Below, in pieces: positions 29,627 through 41,900 of a stretch of 64,000 nt of DNA. The notes beneath the pieces are model-generated. The model saw nothing but the letters and a program-made list of their open reading frames with translations. It had not been told where the DNA came from and did no database searches. The stretch comes from Apus apus. Lineage: Eukaryota > Chordata > Aves > Apodiformes > Apodidae. The stretch spans positions 3,038,501 to 3,102,500 of the forward strand of contig NC_067295.1 in assembly GCF_020740795.1 (NCBI RefSeq). Reading direction: 5' to 3'. Position 1 is the stretch's first letter; each line of letters starts with the position of its first letter. The position numbers and the translations under genes are program-made.

Positions 29627-30383
29627 GTGAGGGACGGGCTGTTCTGGGGACAGCTGGAGTTATGCTGAGGAGCTCCTGGAGCACGTCCCGAGCAGGACAC
29701 GCTCAGAGGCCGGGGCAGCTCTGCTCTGCAGACAGGCTGGGAGAGCTGGGGTGTTCAGCCTGGAGAAAAGGAGGCTCTGGGGAGACCTTAGAGCACCTTC
29801 CAGTGCCTGAAGGGGCTGCAGGAAAGCTGGGGAGGGGCTTGGGACAAAGGCAGGGAGTGAGTGGACGAGGGGAAATGGCTTTAAACTGAAAGAGAGGAGA
29901 TTTAGATGGGATATTAGGAAGAACTGCTATGAGGGTGGTGAGACACTGGCCTTAAATTGCCTATAGGATTTGTGGCTGCCCCATCCCTGGCAGTGTTGAA
30001 GGGCAGGTTGGATGGGGCTGGGAGCAGCCTGAGCTGGTGGGAGGTGTCCCTGCCCATGTAAGGAGGTTGGAACTAGATGATCTTTGAGGTCCCTTCCAAC
30101 CCAAACCAGTCTGTGGTTCTGTGCTGATTGTGTCTTCGTAGGGATCCAGGTGCGCCATGACCAGGACAGTGGTTACATGCACCACAAGTTTGCTATCGTG
30201 GACAGGAGGACGCTCATCACGGGCTCCCTCAACTGGACCGCCAGCGCTATCCAGAGCAACCGGGAGAACTTGCTGGTCCTGGAAGACACTGAGTATGTGA
30301 AGCCTTTTCTGGATGAGTTTGAAAGGATTTGGGAAGAGTACAATCCCATCAACTACAGATTTTTTTGCAAAGACGGTAAATGA
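29209..30383 (+). CDS. PLD6: Mitochondrial cardiolipin hydrolase / piRNA endonuclease (MitoPLD, Zucchini), complete, 2 exons
   Basis: PLD6 is a single-HKD phospholipase-D family protein of the mitochondrial outer membrane that acts as a homodimer. In the germline it generates piRNA precursor ends, and it has reported cardiolipin hydrolase activity linked to mitochondrial fusion. Exons 29209-29626 and 30142-30383 join in frame for 219 residues; mouse is about 221 and human 252, with a longer tail. Order of parts: N-terminal anchor of 11 Leu-Gly pairs (residues 5-27), basic stretch (RQRRPLR), EVLFFPS motif, zinc-binding Cys48 with Cys66-x-Cys68-x3-His72, [20 protein letters not shown], and the catalytic HxKx4D motif (His153, Lys155, Asp160) followed by GSLNWT. 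The start at 29209 best matches mammalian proteins; an in-frame ATG at 29167 would add 14 residues. Confidence 0.96.
29221..29289 (+). repeat. PLD6: Coding hexanucleotide repeat (CTSGGR)11 in PLD6
   Basis: Eleven tandem hexamers of the form CTG/CTC followed by GGG/GGA, plus a final CTG, encode (Leu-Gly)11-Leu. They form the predicted transmembrane anchor. The mix of CTG and CTC shows the array is not freshly expanded. Confidence 0.9.
29712..30123 (+). repeat. CR1 LINE 3' fragment filling the PLD6 intron
   Basis: Contains gacaggctgggagagctggg, ttcagcctggagaaaaggag, the gaggtgtccctgcccatg block and the tail tgatctttgaggtcccttcc with ccaaaccagtctgtggttct. It occupies about 80% of the 515-bp intron. 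Confidence 0.9.
30142..30383 (+). CDS. PLD6: PLD6 exon 2: HKD catalytic motif and C-terminus
   Basis: Encodes [20 protein letters not shown] through FFCKDGK then TGA. The acceptor ttcgtag lies 18 bp beyond the end of a CR1 copy. Confidence 0.96.
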
Positions 30384-31400
30384 TTGGGCTGCCTCACAGG
30401 GCTAGAGAAGTGCTTAACAGGTAGCACTCGTGGACTTTATGATGTGCAGCAATCACTGTCTGGGTGTAATTAGGTGAGCTCCTCTGGAGAAGCAAAGTGC
30501 TCTTTAGCCTCCGGTGTACGGGTCTGGTGCTGTGGGTCATTCCTGTGCTTGAGGGAATGACCCACCTGTTTGGTGAGTTGTTTTGTGGGCATGTCTATGA
30601 TAAGATTCCTCTGAGAGCTTTAACTATGGGCAGGCTGGTTGCAGTGTCCTGGCCCTGACGAGGTACATCCATGTGGTAGGTGTGTCAATGGGAAGACGAA
30701 CATTTTCCAACGTGGGATACTGCAGAATGGAATTATAGCCCTATGGCTTCTCTACATCAGTGACTCTAAAGCAGAGTTAAGAGGGTTACAATTTATATAG
30801 AGAGATTGAGAACCTTAGTTATGTTTTTTTGTTTGCATTGTTTAAAGTTTGTAAAAGGAAATTGGGAAGTAGGAAGGCACAAATTATTAGTATGTTTTGA
30901 TTGTGTTGGCGTTTCCTTTAGTTTAAGACAAGCAAGAGTTCCAGCATGAAAGCAGATGCTAATGACAGCTCATCTTCCAAAAAGTAGGTGTAGGGGAGGT
31001 CTGGAAAGAGAGAAACTGTTATTTGGGATCAGTTGGTGTTTAGAGCAGACATGGTGGAGTCAAGTCACCAGCTTCAGAGTGGTGCAGTGGAAGGGAACCC
31101 CAGTTCCTTCAGGTGGAGACACCATGTCCTGGTGTAGTTTGGTGACTTTGGCAGCAGCAAGTGAAGAGCAAGAGGGAGGTGGCACCTCTGTCCCTACAGC
31201 TCAGGGGGGAACAAAGATGGGTCTAAACTTAAGAATTTCAAAATTCTATTAGTGGCTGTTTAAGAATTACTTTGTACCGAATAGAAAGTGCCTCAAAACT
31301 TCTCAAAATGAGAAAAGGTCTTAATGTTTTTTTGTTCCCAGTTTTGCTTGATCCAGCAGTGCTGTGATGGCCACTGCTAAATAAAACATTTTTACAGAAA
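30384..31400 (+). other. PLD6: Probable PLD6 3'-UTR
   Basis: Gene-free stretch from the stop codon to the AATAAA at 31380. No other feature seen. Confidence 0.4.
31380..31385 (+). terminator. PLD6: Candidate PLD6 poly(A) signal AATAAA
   Basis: Canonical hexamer about 1 kb after the PLD6 stop, followed by ttcttctggtttttgctctc (T/G-rich). It is the first plus-strand AATAAA I see downstream of the stop. Confidence 0.45.
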
Positions 31401-31848
31401 AGCTCAACAGCTTCTTCTGGTTTTTGCTCTCCATGCAGCCCCCACGGGTGGTTTGTTCTGAAGATCCACATTATTTAAAAACTCCTGTAGATCCTTAGGT
31501 GTTATTTAGGATACATGGAGCAACATCCCCAGGTTGCAGATGTGCTCTCTTCTGTTTGAGAAAGTTGGCAAGGTCTGGGGGAAGAAAACCTGCATTTCTG
31601 TTACCTGTGGTGTAGCAACTATGGAAGCAGCTGAGGACAGTCATTCCCTAGGAAATCCTGGTCAGTAGATGGATTTACACACCTGGAGACACGTTATTGC
31701 TATTAAAATGCTGCCTGTTGTATTTTCTTTGTGAAGTGTGACTAGAAAAGCAATTGGTTCACTGGGTTTCAGGCTCTGGCCTCTGCTCTGTTCTGTGTTG
31801 AAAAAAAACTCCTCTCTGCACAGCAGGCAAAGGGTGGTGCAAAAATAG

Positions 31849-31854
31849 TTTATT
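31849..31854 (-). terminator. MPRIP: Candidate distal poly(A) signal of MPRIP
   Basis: TTTATT on the plus strand is AATAAA on the minus strand. If MPRIP uses it, the 3'-UTR would reach about 7 kb. Confidence 0.3.
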
Positions 31855-34800
31855 ACCATATAGTTAAAGTCAGGTAATTATATTTACAAAATAAAATTGA
31901 TCAGCTACATCCATGGGAACCTGGCATGTCACACAAGCTCTTGTAAGGATTAAATGCTGTGAGAAAAGGTGATGCTTCTAGCACAGTGAGCAATAGGGAA
32001 CAGAGGCTCTTAAAAAAGCATGGAAATAAACTGTGGAGTGGGAGAAGGGGAGAGGAATTTGGGCATCTCAAGAAGCAGGAGCCTCCACCACCCCTTCCCA
32101 TTTGTGAGATATGTCCGGGACTAATCTGTGTGGAAACCCCCCTCTTACAAGAGGCTGCTCCAGCCTGTGGATGATGGGGCTGGAGGACACTTGTGCTCCC
32201 CCCCTCCCACCACCCCTTGTGGTGGCTCCTCGGGTGGAGCTGCAGGGATCCAGTTCCCAGCTGTTCCTGCCCTGCTGCCACTGGGCCAGGTGGCAGGTGG
32301 AAGTCTGGGAAATGACTCTTGCCCACTTGTGCCTCACTGTTACCTCTGAGCTGTTGCCAGAATACCAGCGGGTGAGCGTGGTGGGGTGTGTGGTTTTAAT
32401 CCAGAACCAGCCCCTTGGGTTAGGGGTCAGGTGGCTAAAGGTGTGCTTAGCTCACCAAGGCAAGTCTTCTGTTCCCAGTGGGATGCTGGGGAGGGGAGAC
32501 TGCTCAGACACCACCCAGAGACTTGCAGTTTCCTTCTCTCCCCCAAAACTTCATCCTTTCAAATAAAGGATTTTTTAACATCTCAGGTCATCCAGAACTC
32601 CAGGTCCCAGCAGGGTGGACACGGGTCAAAGACGGTGCATTTGTATCTGCTTCCTACTTACCATCAGCTTTAGTGTTTTAAGCTTACTTTGCTGTCTCTG
32701 GTTCAGAACAAAGAATGTTCTTGCCAGTCCTGCACTCAGGCAACGTGAGAAGAAAGCATGAAGGAAATAATTGTAATTGCACTCCTAAGTTACGAGTTCC
32801 TGGCCAGCTGGCTTTGTCCACTTGGTACCAACTTGTCTGGCTTGTCAGGTTTCTGCTCAGTAAATCCCACACCCTGGGTTTCCTTTCGTAGTCTCCAGCT
32901 GAGGCAGGGAAAGCTGGGGCTGATCCCAGCCCTGTTCCCACCCTGGTGCTCCTTGCTCTGCACCAGCACCTTTACATCCTTGTGGAAGGAACAGTTTGTT
33001 CTGTGGGATCACTGAACTTCAACCCAGTAGTAACAGCAGTACTGCGTGAGGATGGAACCCTTACATACTGTAAGTTCCAGTGTCCTGTAGGATGCACAGC
33101 AGGGTCTGTCCTTCCCTTGGGGAAGTCCAAGAGCATCTTGAAGGTGCTGCACAAACGAGTTAGTGTCACACCAGTGCCTCTGAGATCTGGGGGCTCACTG
33201 AGCTCTATGACAGCCCCAGGCCCCTCCATGTGCTGTCACCAAGTAGCAGCTGCTCCATGTAAGGACAGGGAACACTGGTGTTGATGTCACCATCAAATAC
33301 AACACTACCCCCCAAAAAATAGTGCAGTTCTCAAACAGACTGTGCACAATCTTTTGACAGGTATCTTCAAAACTAAAGGTTTTAGATCGGCAGAAAAGGT
33401 TTGAAAAGACACTTGCAAGATTTTATCCTAAACCCCAAAGAAAACAGTTTCTCAGGGCAGATGGGGTGGGGGGACACACAACACTCAGTACTGCTCTCCC
33501 AGCCCCCTCGTGGGACATCTGGGTTAGAGTAAGATTGAAAAATCAAACCCATGACAGAAGTCACAAAAGACAACCCTCCACTAATTTCTGAGTCATAAAT
33601 ACTTACACTGCCTGCTCTGAATGCTCTACAGGTTTTTAATTGTTTTTTTCAAGGAGAAGAATAACAAAGATTTTTTTTTTTTTTCCTTAAAAAAAATTGA
33701 GGAAAAAAAACTCCAGGAGAAAGAAAAACCCCACCAAGTGTGTGTGCTGTGGTGTTCCCAACACCCTCAGAGCTGTGTCTGGACCATGAAAAAATGCCAA
33801 GGTCTAGTGGAAGTGCAGTCAAGTGTAGGGTCGGTACAAAAGTGACACATTTTACAGTGCTGGGGACAGTCCAGGCCACCTCTGGGACAGAGGGAAAAGA
33901 AAAAGGGGGGGTGGAGGAAAGAGACTTTTCTGGTTTGCAAGGCAGCACCTGATTCTAGTTTTAAAGCAAATTAACAAAATTTGCTGCTTTTCTTTTGCTA
34001 TGCAGGCAAAGAAAAGGTCACATTTAGAAGAGGATTCAGTCTGTTTCAGGGGAGATGACTTTCAGTAGGAAAGTTTTATGCAAGGGGGAAAAAAAAAAAC
34101 CTTGAGCCAATGAGAAGTAGTCAGTGTCTGCACCTCTGCTGCACTTGACTTCTCCTGGACCTCACATTTCAGGACAACCAACAGTGGGAATGATGCAAAA
34201 CGCAGAAGTTTGTGGTTCCCACCTTACGCTGCACACACGGTGCCCTGGGGAGGGTCTGGCACAGGATCCTTGTCTCTGTGACCTCCAGAACTCCCAGCCA
34301 GAGCATTCCCACCTGGTGAAGAGCTGCACTAGAGGGCGAGGTTGATCCTGTTGATGCCAAGAAGGTCTGAATGCACCTTCAGGACAGCAGAGCCAGGGTC
34401 TTGGTTCTCATTTTCCAAGGACCCTTAACGCTCCCGTGGAAGATGCTGCTCCTGCAAGCTACAACTTGTGAGCCCACCACCACCACCACTGTTAATGAAA
34501 GACCCCTTTGCCTAGCAAGAGCTATTTTAAATCCACAAAGTCCAGCAATAAGGTTAATTGATTTGGCTAATTAAATACAGAAACCATGACAACAGCAGCC
34601 AGGCCCCTCCACACGCCCTGTTCCCTGCCATTTCACCTGCACTTGTAGTTAGTGCCAGGGCTGGGGTTTTTTTCCCCAGCAAACCCACCTGGTTTGCTTT
34701 TCTCAGGTGTTTGAAGGTCCAGAGAAGCTGGCCAAGAGGTGTGAAATGACAGTTGATAACACACCTCCGAGCAGCTGATCCTATTAGCAAACTTCAGCAC

Positions 34801-37800
34801 AAATCTTATTCCAGCTGTTCCAGGGAGCCCTTACATAGGAGGTGATGCCAGGACTGACATTTTCTGTACAATGAAGTTAAAAAAAACAACTAGAAGAAAG
34901 GAAGGAGAAGAAAATGCAGCTTCCTGCTGGTGCTGGATCCCCTGGCAGTGCCTCACTGGAGAAGGAAACCACAGTGAGTGGTGAGTGGCCCAGAAGTGAT
35001 TTATGATCCCTTGCTCAGCCTAGAAGCACCAGGTTCCTGGGTGACTTTCTCCCTCTCACTAAGCACCAGTATGTTTTTCTATGTGTATAAATAAGAACAC
35101 TCCCTGCCAGGCCTCTCTTCACAGGCCATTCAGGGCCAAGCAGAAGCAGAACGTGCACCTCTGGACCCTCCTTGTCTCACAGCTCCCTGTGCCACTGCAC
35201 TTTTATCACACTTTCTTCTGCCTTCCTGCACTGCCCACCACTGAGCTGGTGCCACCTTTGCCAACACACTGCAGTGCCTCTCTGCCCACCCTCAGCCTCT
35301 TTTTTTTTTTTTAATTTAAAATAACTGTATTTACACATGCTGAGTCAAAAGCTGGGGATGATCCCCTCCTGATCACTCTGTGTGTCTTCTCCACTTACCC
35401 AGCCACTCCCTACGGTCAGAAATAAGGCCCAAAGCAGTTGCACTGGCAAAGACATCAAGTGTTCTTACTTGCCAAGCTCAATATGATGTCTCAGGCAGGA
35501 CCCTAAGCTGCAAGAGAGGATTTCTTTGTATTATCAAGCACACAGCAAAAACATCCCTCAGTGAGGAGCCACGAAGCTCAGTGGGATCATCCTGTATCAC
35601 AAAGGGTCCATCCTGTGTTCTTCACACCACCCGCAAGACAATGCAAATAACAAAGTACAAAGCTAGTTATCACACTTAACGTGCCTGAGTGAATGAAGCA
35701 AGCAAAGACCAACCAGGATTTGCTGGGGGACACAAGAAAGGCCAGGGTCCATATGGTGAGGAGACCAGGATGTGTTCTGCTCAGTTGGCTAAAAAGAACG
35801 AAGTCCCACCATGTGTCTTGATAGAAGAGGAGGAGGAGGTGGGCTTCCTCCTGGAGCCAGTGATGTCTTGGAAGAGCAAGGACAGTGGCAAGGCCTTTGT
35901 ACTGTCCTAAAGCTGCACCCCAAGGCCTCTGCAGGAGGTGCAGCTGGCCAAGCAGAGCTCACCACAGACCTGGAGCAGCCAGGGACAAGTGCAAAGGTTA
36001 TCCCTGCTGAGAGATGGGCAGATGACTTTGGATGGGACCGAGCCAGGCACCTGGGCCAGGTGGCCATCTCCTGACACAGTCAGAAGGGAAAGGGATGTAC
36101 AAAATACAGTGGATGGTGTCTCCTTCCCATCCAAGTAATGGCCAGAACACCAACATCCTTGCTGGTTCTGCGACCTCTGCTTGGCAGGGGTTGGCTTTAA
36201 AGACTCCCCTTAACTGCCCACAGGTGCCACTAAAGATGTCACATTCCCTGCTGCTGGGAGCATGGGGACCCGACCACGCACCCTTCACCCAACTGTGAGG
36301 TTACACCAGAGACCCAGACCTTCAGCCAAGTGCAAGATGCTGCCAGGGAGAGAAAAAACATGCACAAAACTAGTGACAAAGGACCCTCTTCTTTCCTAAG
36401 TGGGCTTCTAAGCACAACATACCTGCATTTGACCTGGAGAAGGCTGAATTTAGGAAGGTCTACAGCCAGGGAGAGCTGCACCCCATGCCATGGCTATAAA
36501 AAGCCACTGCTAAGCACTACAACATCCATGGGTTTATCAACAACAGTCCATGCTTGCGATGGTCATTACCTCAGCATGGTGAGAGTGCTCATTTCCACAG
36601 CCTGAGGAGAGCACTGAGGTGCCCATTTCCAGTTTGGGGCTCCCCAGTTTGAACTCCCATCACGCAGGAGAGAAGCTGACGACGAGCAGCTTTGGGTGCA
36701 GAGGTCCTGTTCCTCCATGGTGGGAAGGGAGGAGGAATGAGGCAGCTGCTGCCTGATGGGTGGAAGCAAACACGAAGCAAGGAGCATCACTGAGACTCCT
36801 GGGAACAGCTGATGGGAGAGATGGTCCAGATGGGTCATGGCTGGGAAGGCTCCTGGGTCCTCAACATTCCGATGATGGAAAGCTCCACGGTGAGCTTGGA
36901 TCATGGAAACATCAAAGCACCTTAAGAGGGCAGGTGCTTGCTGACAAGGGAAAAGCCTTTGTATCCGAGGGGATGTCCATTTCTTCTATCCGACACTTAT
37001 CTCCAGGACTTCCATGTTCACCCAGGCACAGATTACAGTGCATCCACATATGGGCTCTGCCCGCTGGACAGTGCTGGGATCCTGCTCAGGAACAGGTGGA
37101 GCTCCTACAGGCAGGACAGTGTGGCCATGAGGGCCCCAGGCAGAGTCAAGCCAAGTGCTTGGCCATGGCAAGGCCACACAAGCTGGATGAGACCCTGATT
37201 CACGCCGTGGTTCAGTGATGCCATCGCCTGCTGAGGTCTGGTGGCTGATACAGATTTGCTGCTTGGAGCAGGAGGATGAGGGTGAACTCTCTCTCAACCT
37301 GGCAGACTGAAGCTGGCCGTCACCAGCCCCTGGTGCTCACCACTCCAGAGCTGCCACTGGAGCTTCTCTGAGGGCTTCTCGTATTGCTCGGCCTAACAGA
37401 CCCAAAACCAGCCCTGAAAGCACACAGAGCTGCCTGCTTCAACCACACATTAAGCACCTGAAAGACAAGAGGAAGCTTTTCTCTACGTCAAGACCGTTTT
37501 TAACAGCCCAGCCCAACGTGCTCCAGGTCACTTGGTGATTAAACAGGGCCAGGAAAGGTTCTGGAGAGCTGCTTCAGCCCTGCTCCTCGCCAGGGCAACT
37601 GGGGAGGAAGGACCTGGGGTCTTTATAGGTGGTATTTTGAAATTAAGCCTGGGATGAAGCCACCATGCCTGGTCAGCTCTGATGCTGAGAAGCAGCACAG
37701 GCTTCTCCTAGGAAGCCACGTGCTGCATCCAGCACTAAGAGCTCCCTCAGCTCACTTCCAGTTTGGATCTGTTCATCAGCCTCACTGGGCTAACCTGCAT

Positions 37801-37861
37801 GCTTTGAATACAACAGCTAGTAGGACTGAGAAGGTCTGAAGCACATACTGGTTTTGAGATC
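31855..37861 (-). other. Possible extended MPRIP 3'-UTR or intergenic stretch
   Basis: 6 kb with no recognisable coding exon or CR1 copy. It has a T tract and A-rich stretch near 33670-33715, a T tract at 35300-35312, and small CAC/ACC runs near 34480. Open frames here are short and unsupported. Confidence 0.4.
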
Positions 37862-37867
37862 TTTATT
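37862..37867 (-). terminator. MPRIP: MPRIP poly(A) signal AATAAA (minus strand)
   Basis: TTTATT on the plus strand, 1,028 bp beyond the stop codon at 38895. Best candidate for the main MPRIP cleavage site, near 37840-37855. Confidence 0.55.
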
Positions 37868-38894
37868 TCAGGAAAAGATTAAAGAATTAAAATAGGAGCT
37901 GCCCTGCTGACAAGAAGAGTTGAATTCAAGAAGCTGATAAAAAAGGAGCATTATATGCATTGAGCACTGTGCATTTTCAGTCAATATTGGCTCTACTTTC
38001 TACTCTACTTTCCTTTGACTAGGAAAAGGGAGTTTCACATGCGCACAGACCCTGGGATACACGGGACTCAATGAGAGGAAAGGAGTAACAGCAAAAAAAG
38101 AGAGTGCTGGGCTTGATCTAACAGAGGCAAGAAAGTGATCTTACAGCTCGGCCCCCGAAACACCGACTCTGACTGGTCGGGGGCAGGGACACACCCATGG
38201 GGCTCCCCACCCATCACCACCTGGGCAGCCACCAAAGCTCGCCGGGCTCCGGTGTCACCTACATTCAGGACACGGCACAGTCACGGGGCAGGAGAGTAAT
38301 TTCTTGCATCCTTCTCCAGCAGGTGATCAGTGTTTTTACCTACAAGGCTGCGTGCGCCGGCACTGACTCGCGCTCTCCGACAGCTCTGCCCCCCAGGCTT
38401 CCCCCCTTGTAGGTGCAAGTAATGCAATCGGGATCAATGGTTAGATTAGGCTCCTGGTGTGCTCTGAGCACTGGGTCTCTTGACAGCAGTAAGAGCAAGG
38501 TACGGTTGATACCACCCAGGCCCTGCTTGCATACCAAAACGGTTGGTACGGCAGAGTTAGCTTATTAACAGGCTACTGAGCCTTAATACTGACACTTAGT
38601 GTAATGGTTTACAGTAAAGGAAGGATTCTCCTATAAAGCGCCGAAGGGAGGCGAGGCTGGGGGAAAAAACCCCCACCCCGATACCTTCCTCTCCTTCTCA
38701 GAGTCTCTGGAGCATCTCACAAGCAGGGAAAGGTGCTGGGGAGGCAAAGGGGGCGGCGGGGACCAAGGCCACCGCGGCGCTGGGGGCGTCAAGACGAACG
38801 ACGGCGAGGACAGTCGTAAGGACCGAGACGACGGGTGCTGGTGCTGTGCTGCCTCAAGCTGGGAGGTGCGCGTGGTCAAGCGGAGCGGGGAGAA
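37862..38894 (-). other. MPRIP: MPRIP 3'-UTR (short form)
   Basis: Non-coding sequence between the stop codon and the proximal AATAAA. It includes a locally CpG-rich patch around 38730-38870, unusual for a 3'-UTR. Confidence 0.5.
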
Positions 38895-38966
38895 CTAGTC
38901 ATTCTTCAAGTCCCTGGATTCAAAAAGCTTCAGGCGTTCTTGCACAGTCAGGCCTTCCTTCAGACT
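38895..38966 (-). CDS. MPRIP: MPRIP terminal coding exon ([17 protein letters not shown] tail)
   Basis: Encodes [19 protein letters not shown] then LKND and TAG; the human tail ends LKKD. Acceptor tcccag. It follows LRNIRSK in phase 0. Confidence 0.95.
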   Translation of the reverse strand, partial: SLKEGLTVQERLKLFESRDLKND

Positions 38967-41900
38967 CTGGGAGAGATAAAAAGACAACGACAGCGTCGGA
39001 CGGGGGCGAGGGGCTGCCCCACGGGGAGGGTGTGATGCTCAGGGAAAGGAGACGAGGGCAGCAGGAGAGTGGCCTCGTTGGTGGAGAGATTAGTGGGACA
39101 TGCTAAGAGAAAACACACGGTTATGGAGGGTGGACACTGGTGAATGGTGCCTAGAGAGAGGGTGAGATTGCAAATGAACCAGGCGATGTTCCAGAAGCAA
39201 GGAGAGGCACACCATGCTGCAAGCAGGATGAGCTCGACTTGGAAAATGGCCCCCGGAGCCTGAGGTGCAGTGGTGGCAATTTCATGGGAGCCCCAGGCAG
39301 GTCAGCTCGGGTCTGCTACACTAAAGCACCACACTGATGAGCAGGACCACCATGCTGGTCCTCCTCACCTGCCTCTGCTGACTGAGCACGTGTCCATCTG
39401 GGACAGTCACAGCTCCAGTCCATCTGCAGGCTCTGCTCAAGCAGCTCTGGAAACTGCACTTATGTTGCCAGCGACAATCCCACCCTTTCTCTGACCCCAG
39501 CCTGGGGGGATGTCCCAAGCCAAAGCTGCCTCTACTGCACAGGGTTAGACAGAGGACTGGCTCAGTGCTTGCTGCAGGTCTGGCAGGATCTGATGGCTGA
39601 TCCAATTCAGATGCAGCATCCAGATTTCAAGGTGCAACACACAGGTAGCCAACAGAAAAGCCTGCCCTGCCAGCCCTTGGCATTTGCATTTGTGAAATCT
39701 CTCACCTACACGTGGAGCCCCAGGAGAACAGTAACATGAGGGGCAGACACCCAAAAGCAAACTGCTTGTCCCCTGTGTGACAGCTTTAACCTGAAACTAG
39801 CCTGAGGGGACACACATGCCTAGTGCCAACCTTCTCTCCTTCCTGCAGCCCCAACACTGTGGCCCAAGAGCTTCAGAGGAACAGAGCATAAGACAGTGAG
39901 ATGTCCCTGTTGGCTGCTGCTGAGGAGGCATGGACATGTCCCTAACCAAGACAGCAGTGGCTCTGTCCCCACATGCAGTACAGGCTGTCACAGCTGCTCC
40001 CTGCACCCTGCTGCCTGCAGCCACCCCACAGGCAGCTCCTGACTGCAGGCCAGTTCCTTGTGACTTGCAAGGAATTCACTCTGCAGCCAGAACATTATTT
40101 TCCTTTACAGATCAAGACGTGGCAGCTTCAAAAGTCAGAGACCTGAAGGCAAAGCCTCTTCTACTACATGGAACTTTTACCTCCATGACCGTGGTGCCAG
40201 AGGATTGTACAATCACAGCAGCAGGTTAGACTCTTGGGCTGGGCTTTCTTTAAGGCGTGTTTATCAAGGCAGGACTCCATGATAAACTTGCCCCGAGGCT
40301 CTGCAGATTCCCATGGTTACTGGGTTTCTTTAAATGTTTCTCCTCCCACAGGGCCACAAGTACAGAACGGAGATGAAAGCACTACAAGGATCAGCTGGAA
40401 TTTACAAATGCTGGATGCTTTCTTTGCAACGGGCAGCAGAGTCTCTTGGGATGCAAACCTCTGAGAACACACTTCCTGAAGGAAGTTTACTTTGGGCCTC
40501 TCTAAGCGGGCAGCAACTCATGCATTCCGGGTTGTGCATCTGACTTCTCATTAGATGCAAGGAGACAACAGAAATGGTTGGACTCTTCTGCCTGGTGGTA
40601 CAAATTCCAGCACATTCAGCCCTCAGGCAGTCTCAAAACTCAAGAGAGTTCCTGATGAGGGGAGCCTGATGAAGGGAGACTAATTAGGTTGAAATCTGTC
40701 ATAACATCTCCATCAGATATCCTGGGACTCTCCAGTTACCCCTCTGCTACTGTTCTGGGGAGGTCCCTTCTTTTCTGTAACCTCCCTCTGCAAGGTGCTC
40801 TAACCTCAGTCTTTACCCCAGGCCAGTAAATTAACTATTGCTCCAGTTACTTGAGATATTTGGGTCATTAGGATGGGCCTCATTTCTCATCAGCTCCCTC
40901 CTTTTGCTGAATGAGTTGGGAAGCCTCAGGCCAGCATGTGGGATGGAGGCACAGTGCCAAGGGATGGAGAGCAGCAGGGAGGACACCAGGTCACTGGAGG
41001 AAGCCTGGAGAGCAGGAGGAGGAGGAGGTTACTGGGTAAGGAAGACTTCTGCTCAAGCACAGATCAATATAAAGAAGCAGCAATTATAGATAAAGGACAT
41101 TTAAGGAATCCCCTCTGCAGCTGAGACAGGGGCCACCATTTTACATGCTCCAGGCCTTTGTGGGAAACACATTTTTAGGCATCACTGACCCAATCCTCAG
41201 CCCAGCTAACAGCTAAAGAGCCGTTTTTCCTACAAGACTTTGGATGTTGCTGAAGTTTAGTCTGAGGCATGCAATGTCATTCAAGCATGCACACTGGGTG
41301 TCCCACACTCCCAGCACAGCAAACAGGAAGCCCCACTGTGTCCCAATCCTGGTGACTGGCTGCGCTGGTGAGGGTAGAAAGAGCAGGGAGATGAGAAAGT
41401 CATATTCCCCAGGGAAGAGCCAGAGAGCCAGCAATTCACGTGGATCTTGGATACACTGCCTTCTCCCCTCTCTTCTTCCCCTCCCCCAGTAAAATAATTA
41501 GCTGTAAATTAACGAGTCAGTCATTAAGAGAAGAAGGGCTCTCGTTTGCCATGGAAGTGTGAGCAGTGCATGCAAAGTGGGCTGCTCCCGTGGGCAGCTG
41601 CGTCGCTGGGTGGGTGCTGGTTTGTTTACCTACGTGGCAGGGAACCTGGACTCGGGTTCATTTCAGTTATCCCATGAGACCTGCTCAATAACGGACTGTT
41701 GAAGGAGAAAGCAAAATAAAGAAAAAAACAAAAACAAAACAACAAGACAAGAAGCTCATAAATCCTAAATGCATTTGCATTCACACAGCCCCAGCCCCCC
41801 TGCCCTGGCAGTGAGGGGAGCAGGCAGAGCTCATGCTTGCTCTCCTCTCCTCCTTCCCCCACCAAGCAACACACACGAGGGACCACACAGTAAATGGTCT

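Noticed and set aside
28956-29889. Long plus- and minus-strand frames around PLD6 exon 1, including a 295-codon frame starting at 29002
   Set aside because: The real PLD6 exon is embedded in the plus-strand frame, but upstream it reads through CR1-derived sequence and downstream through the intron. The others are GC-driven shadows.
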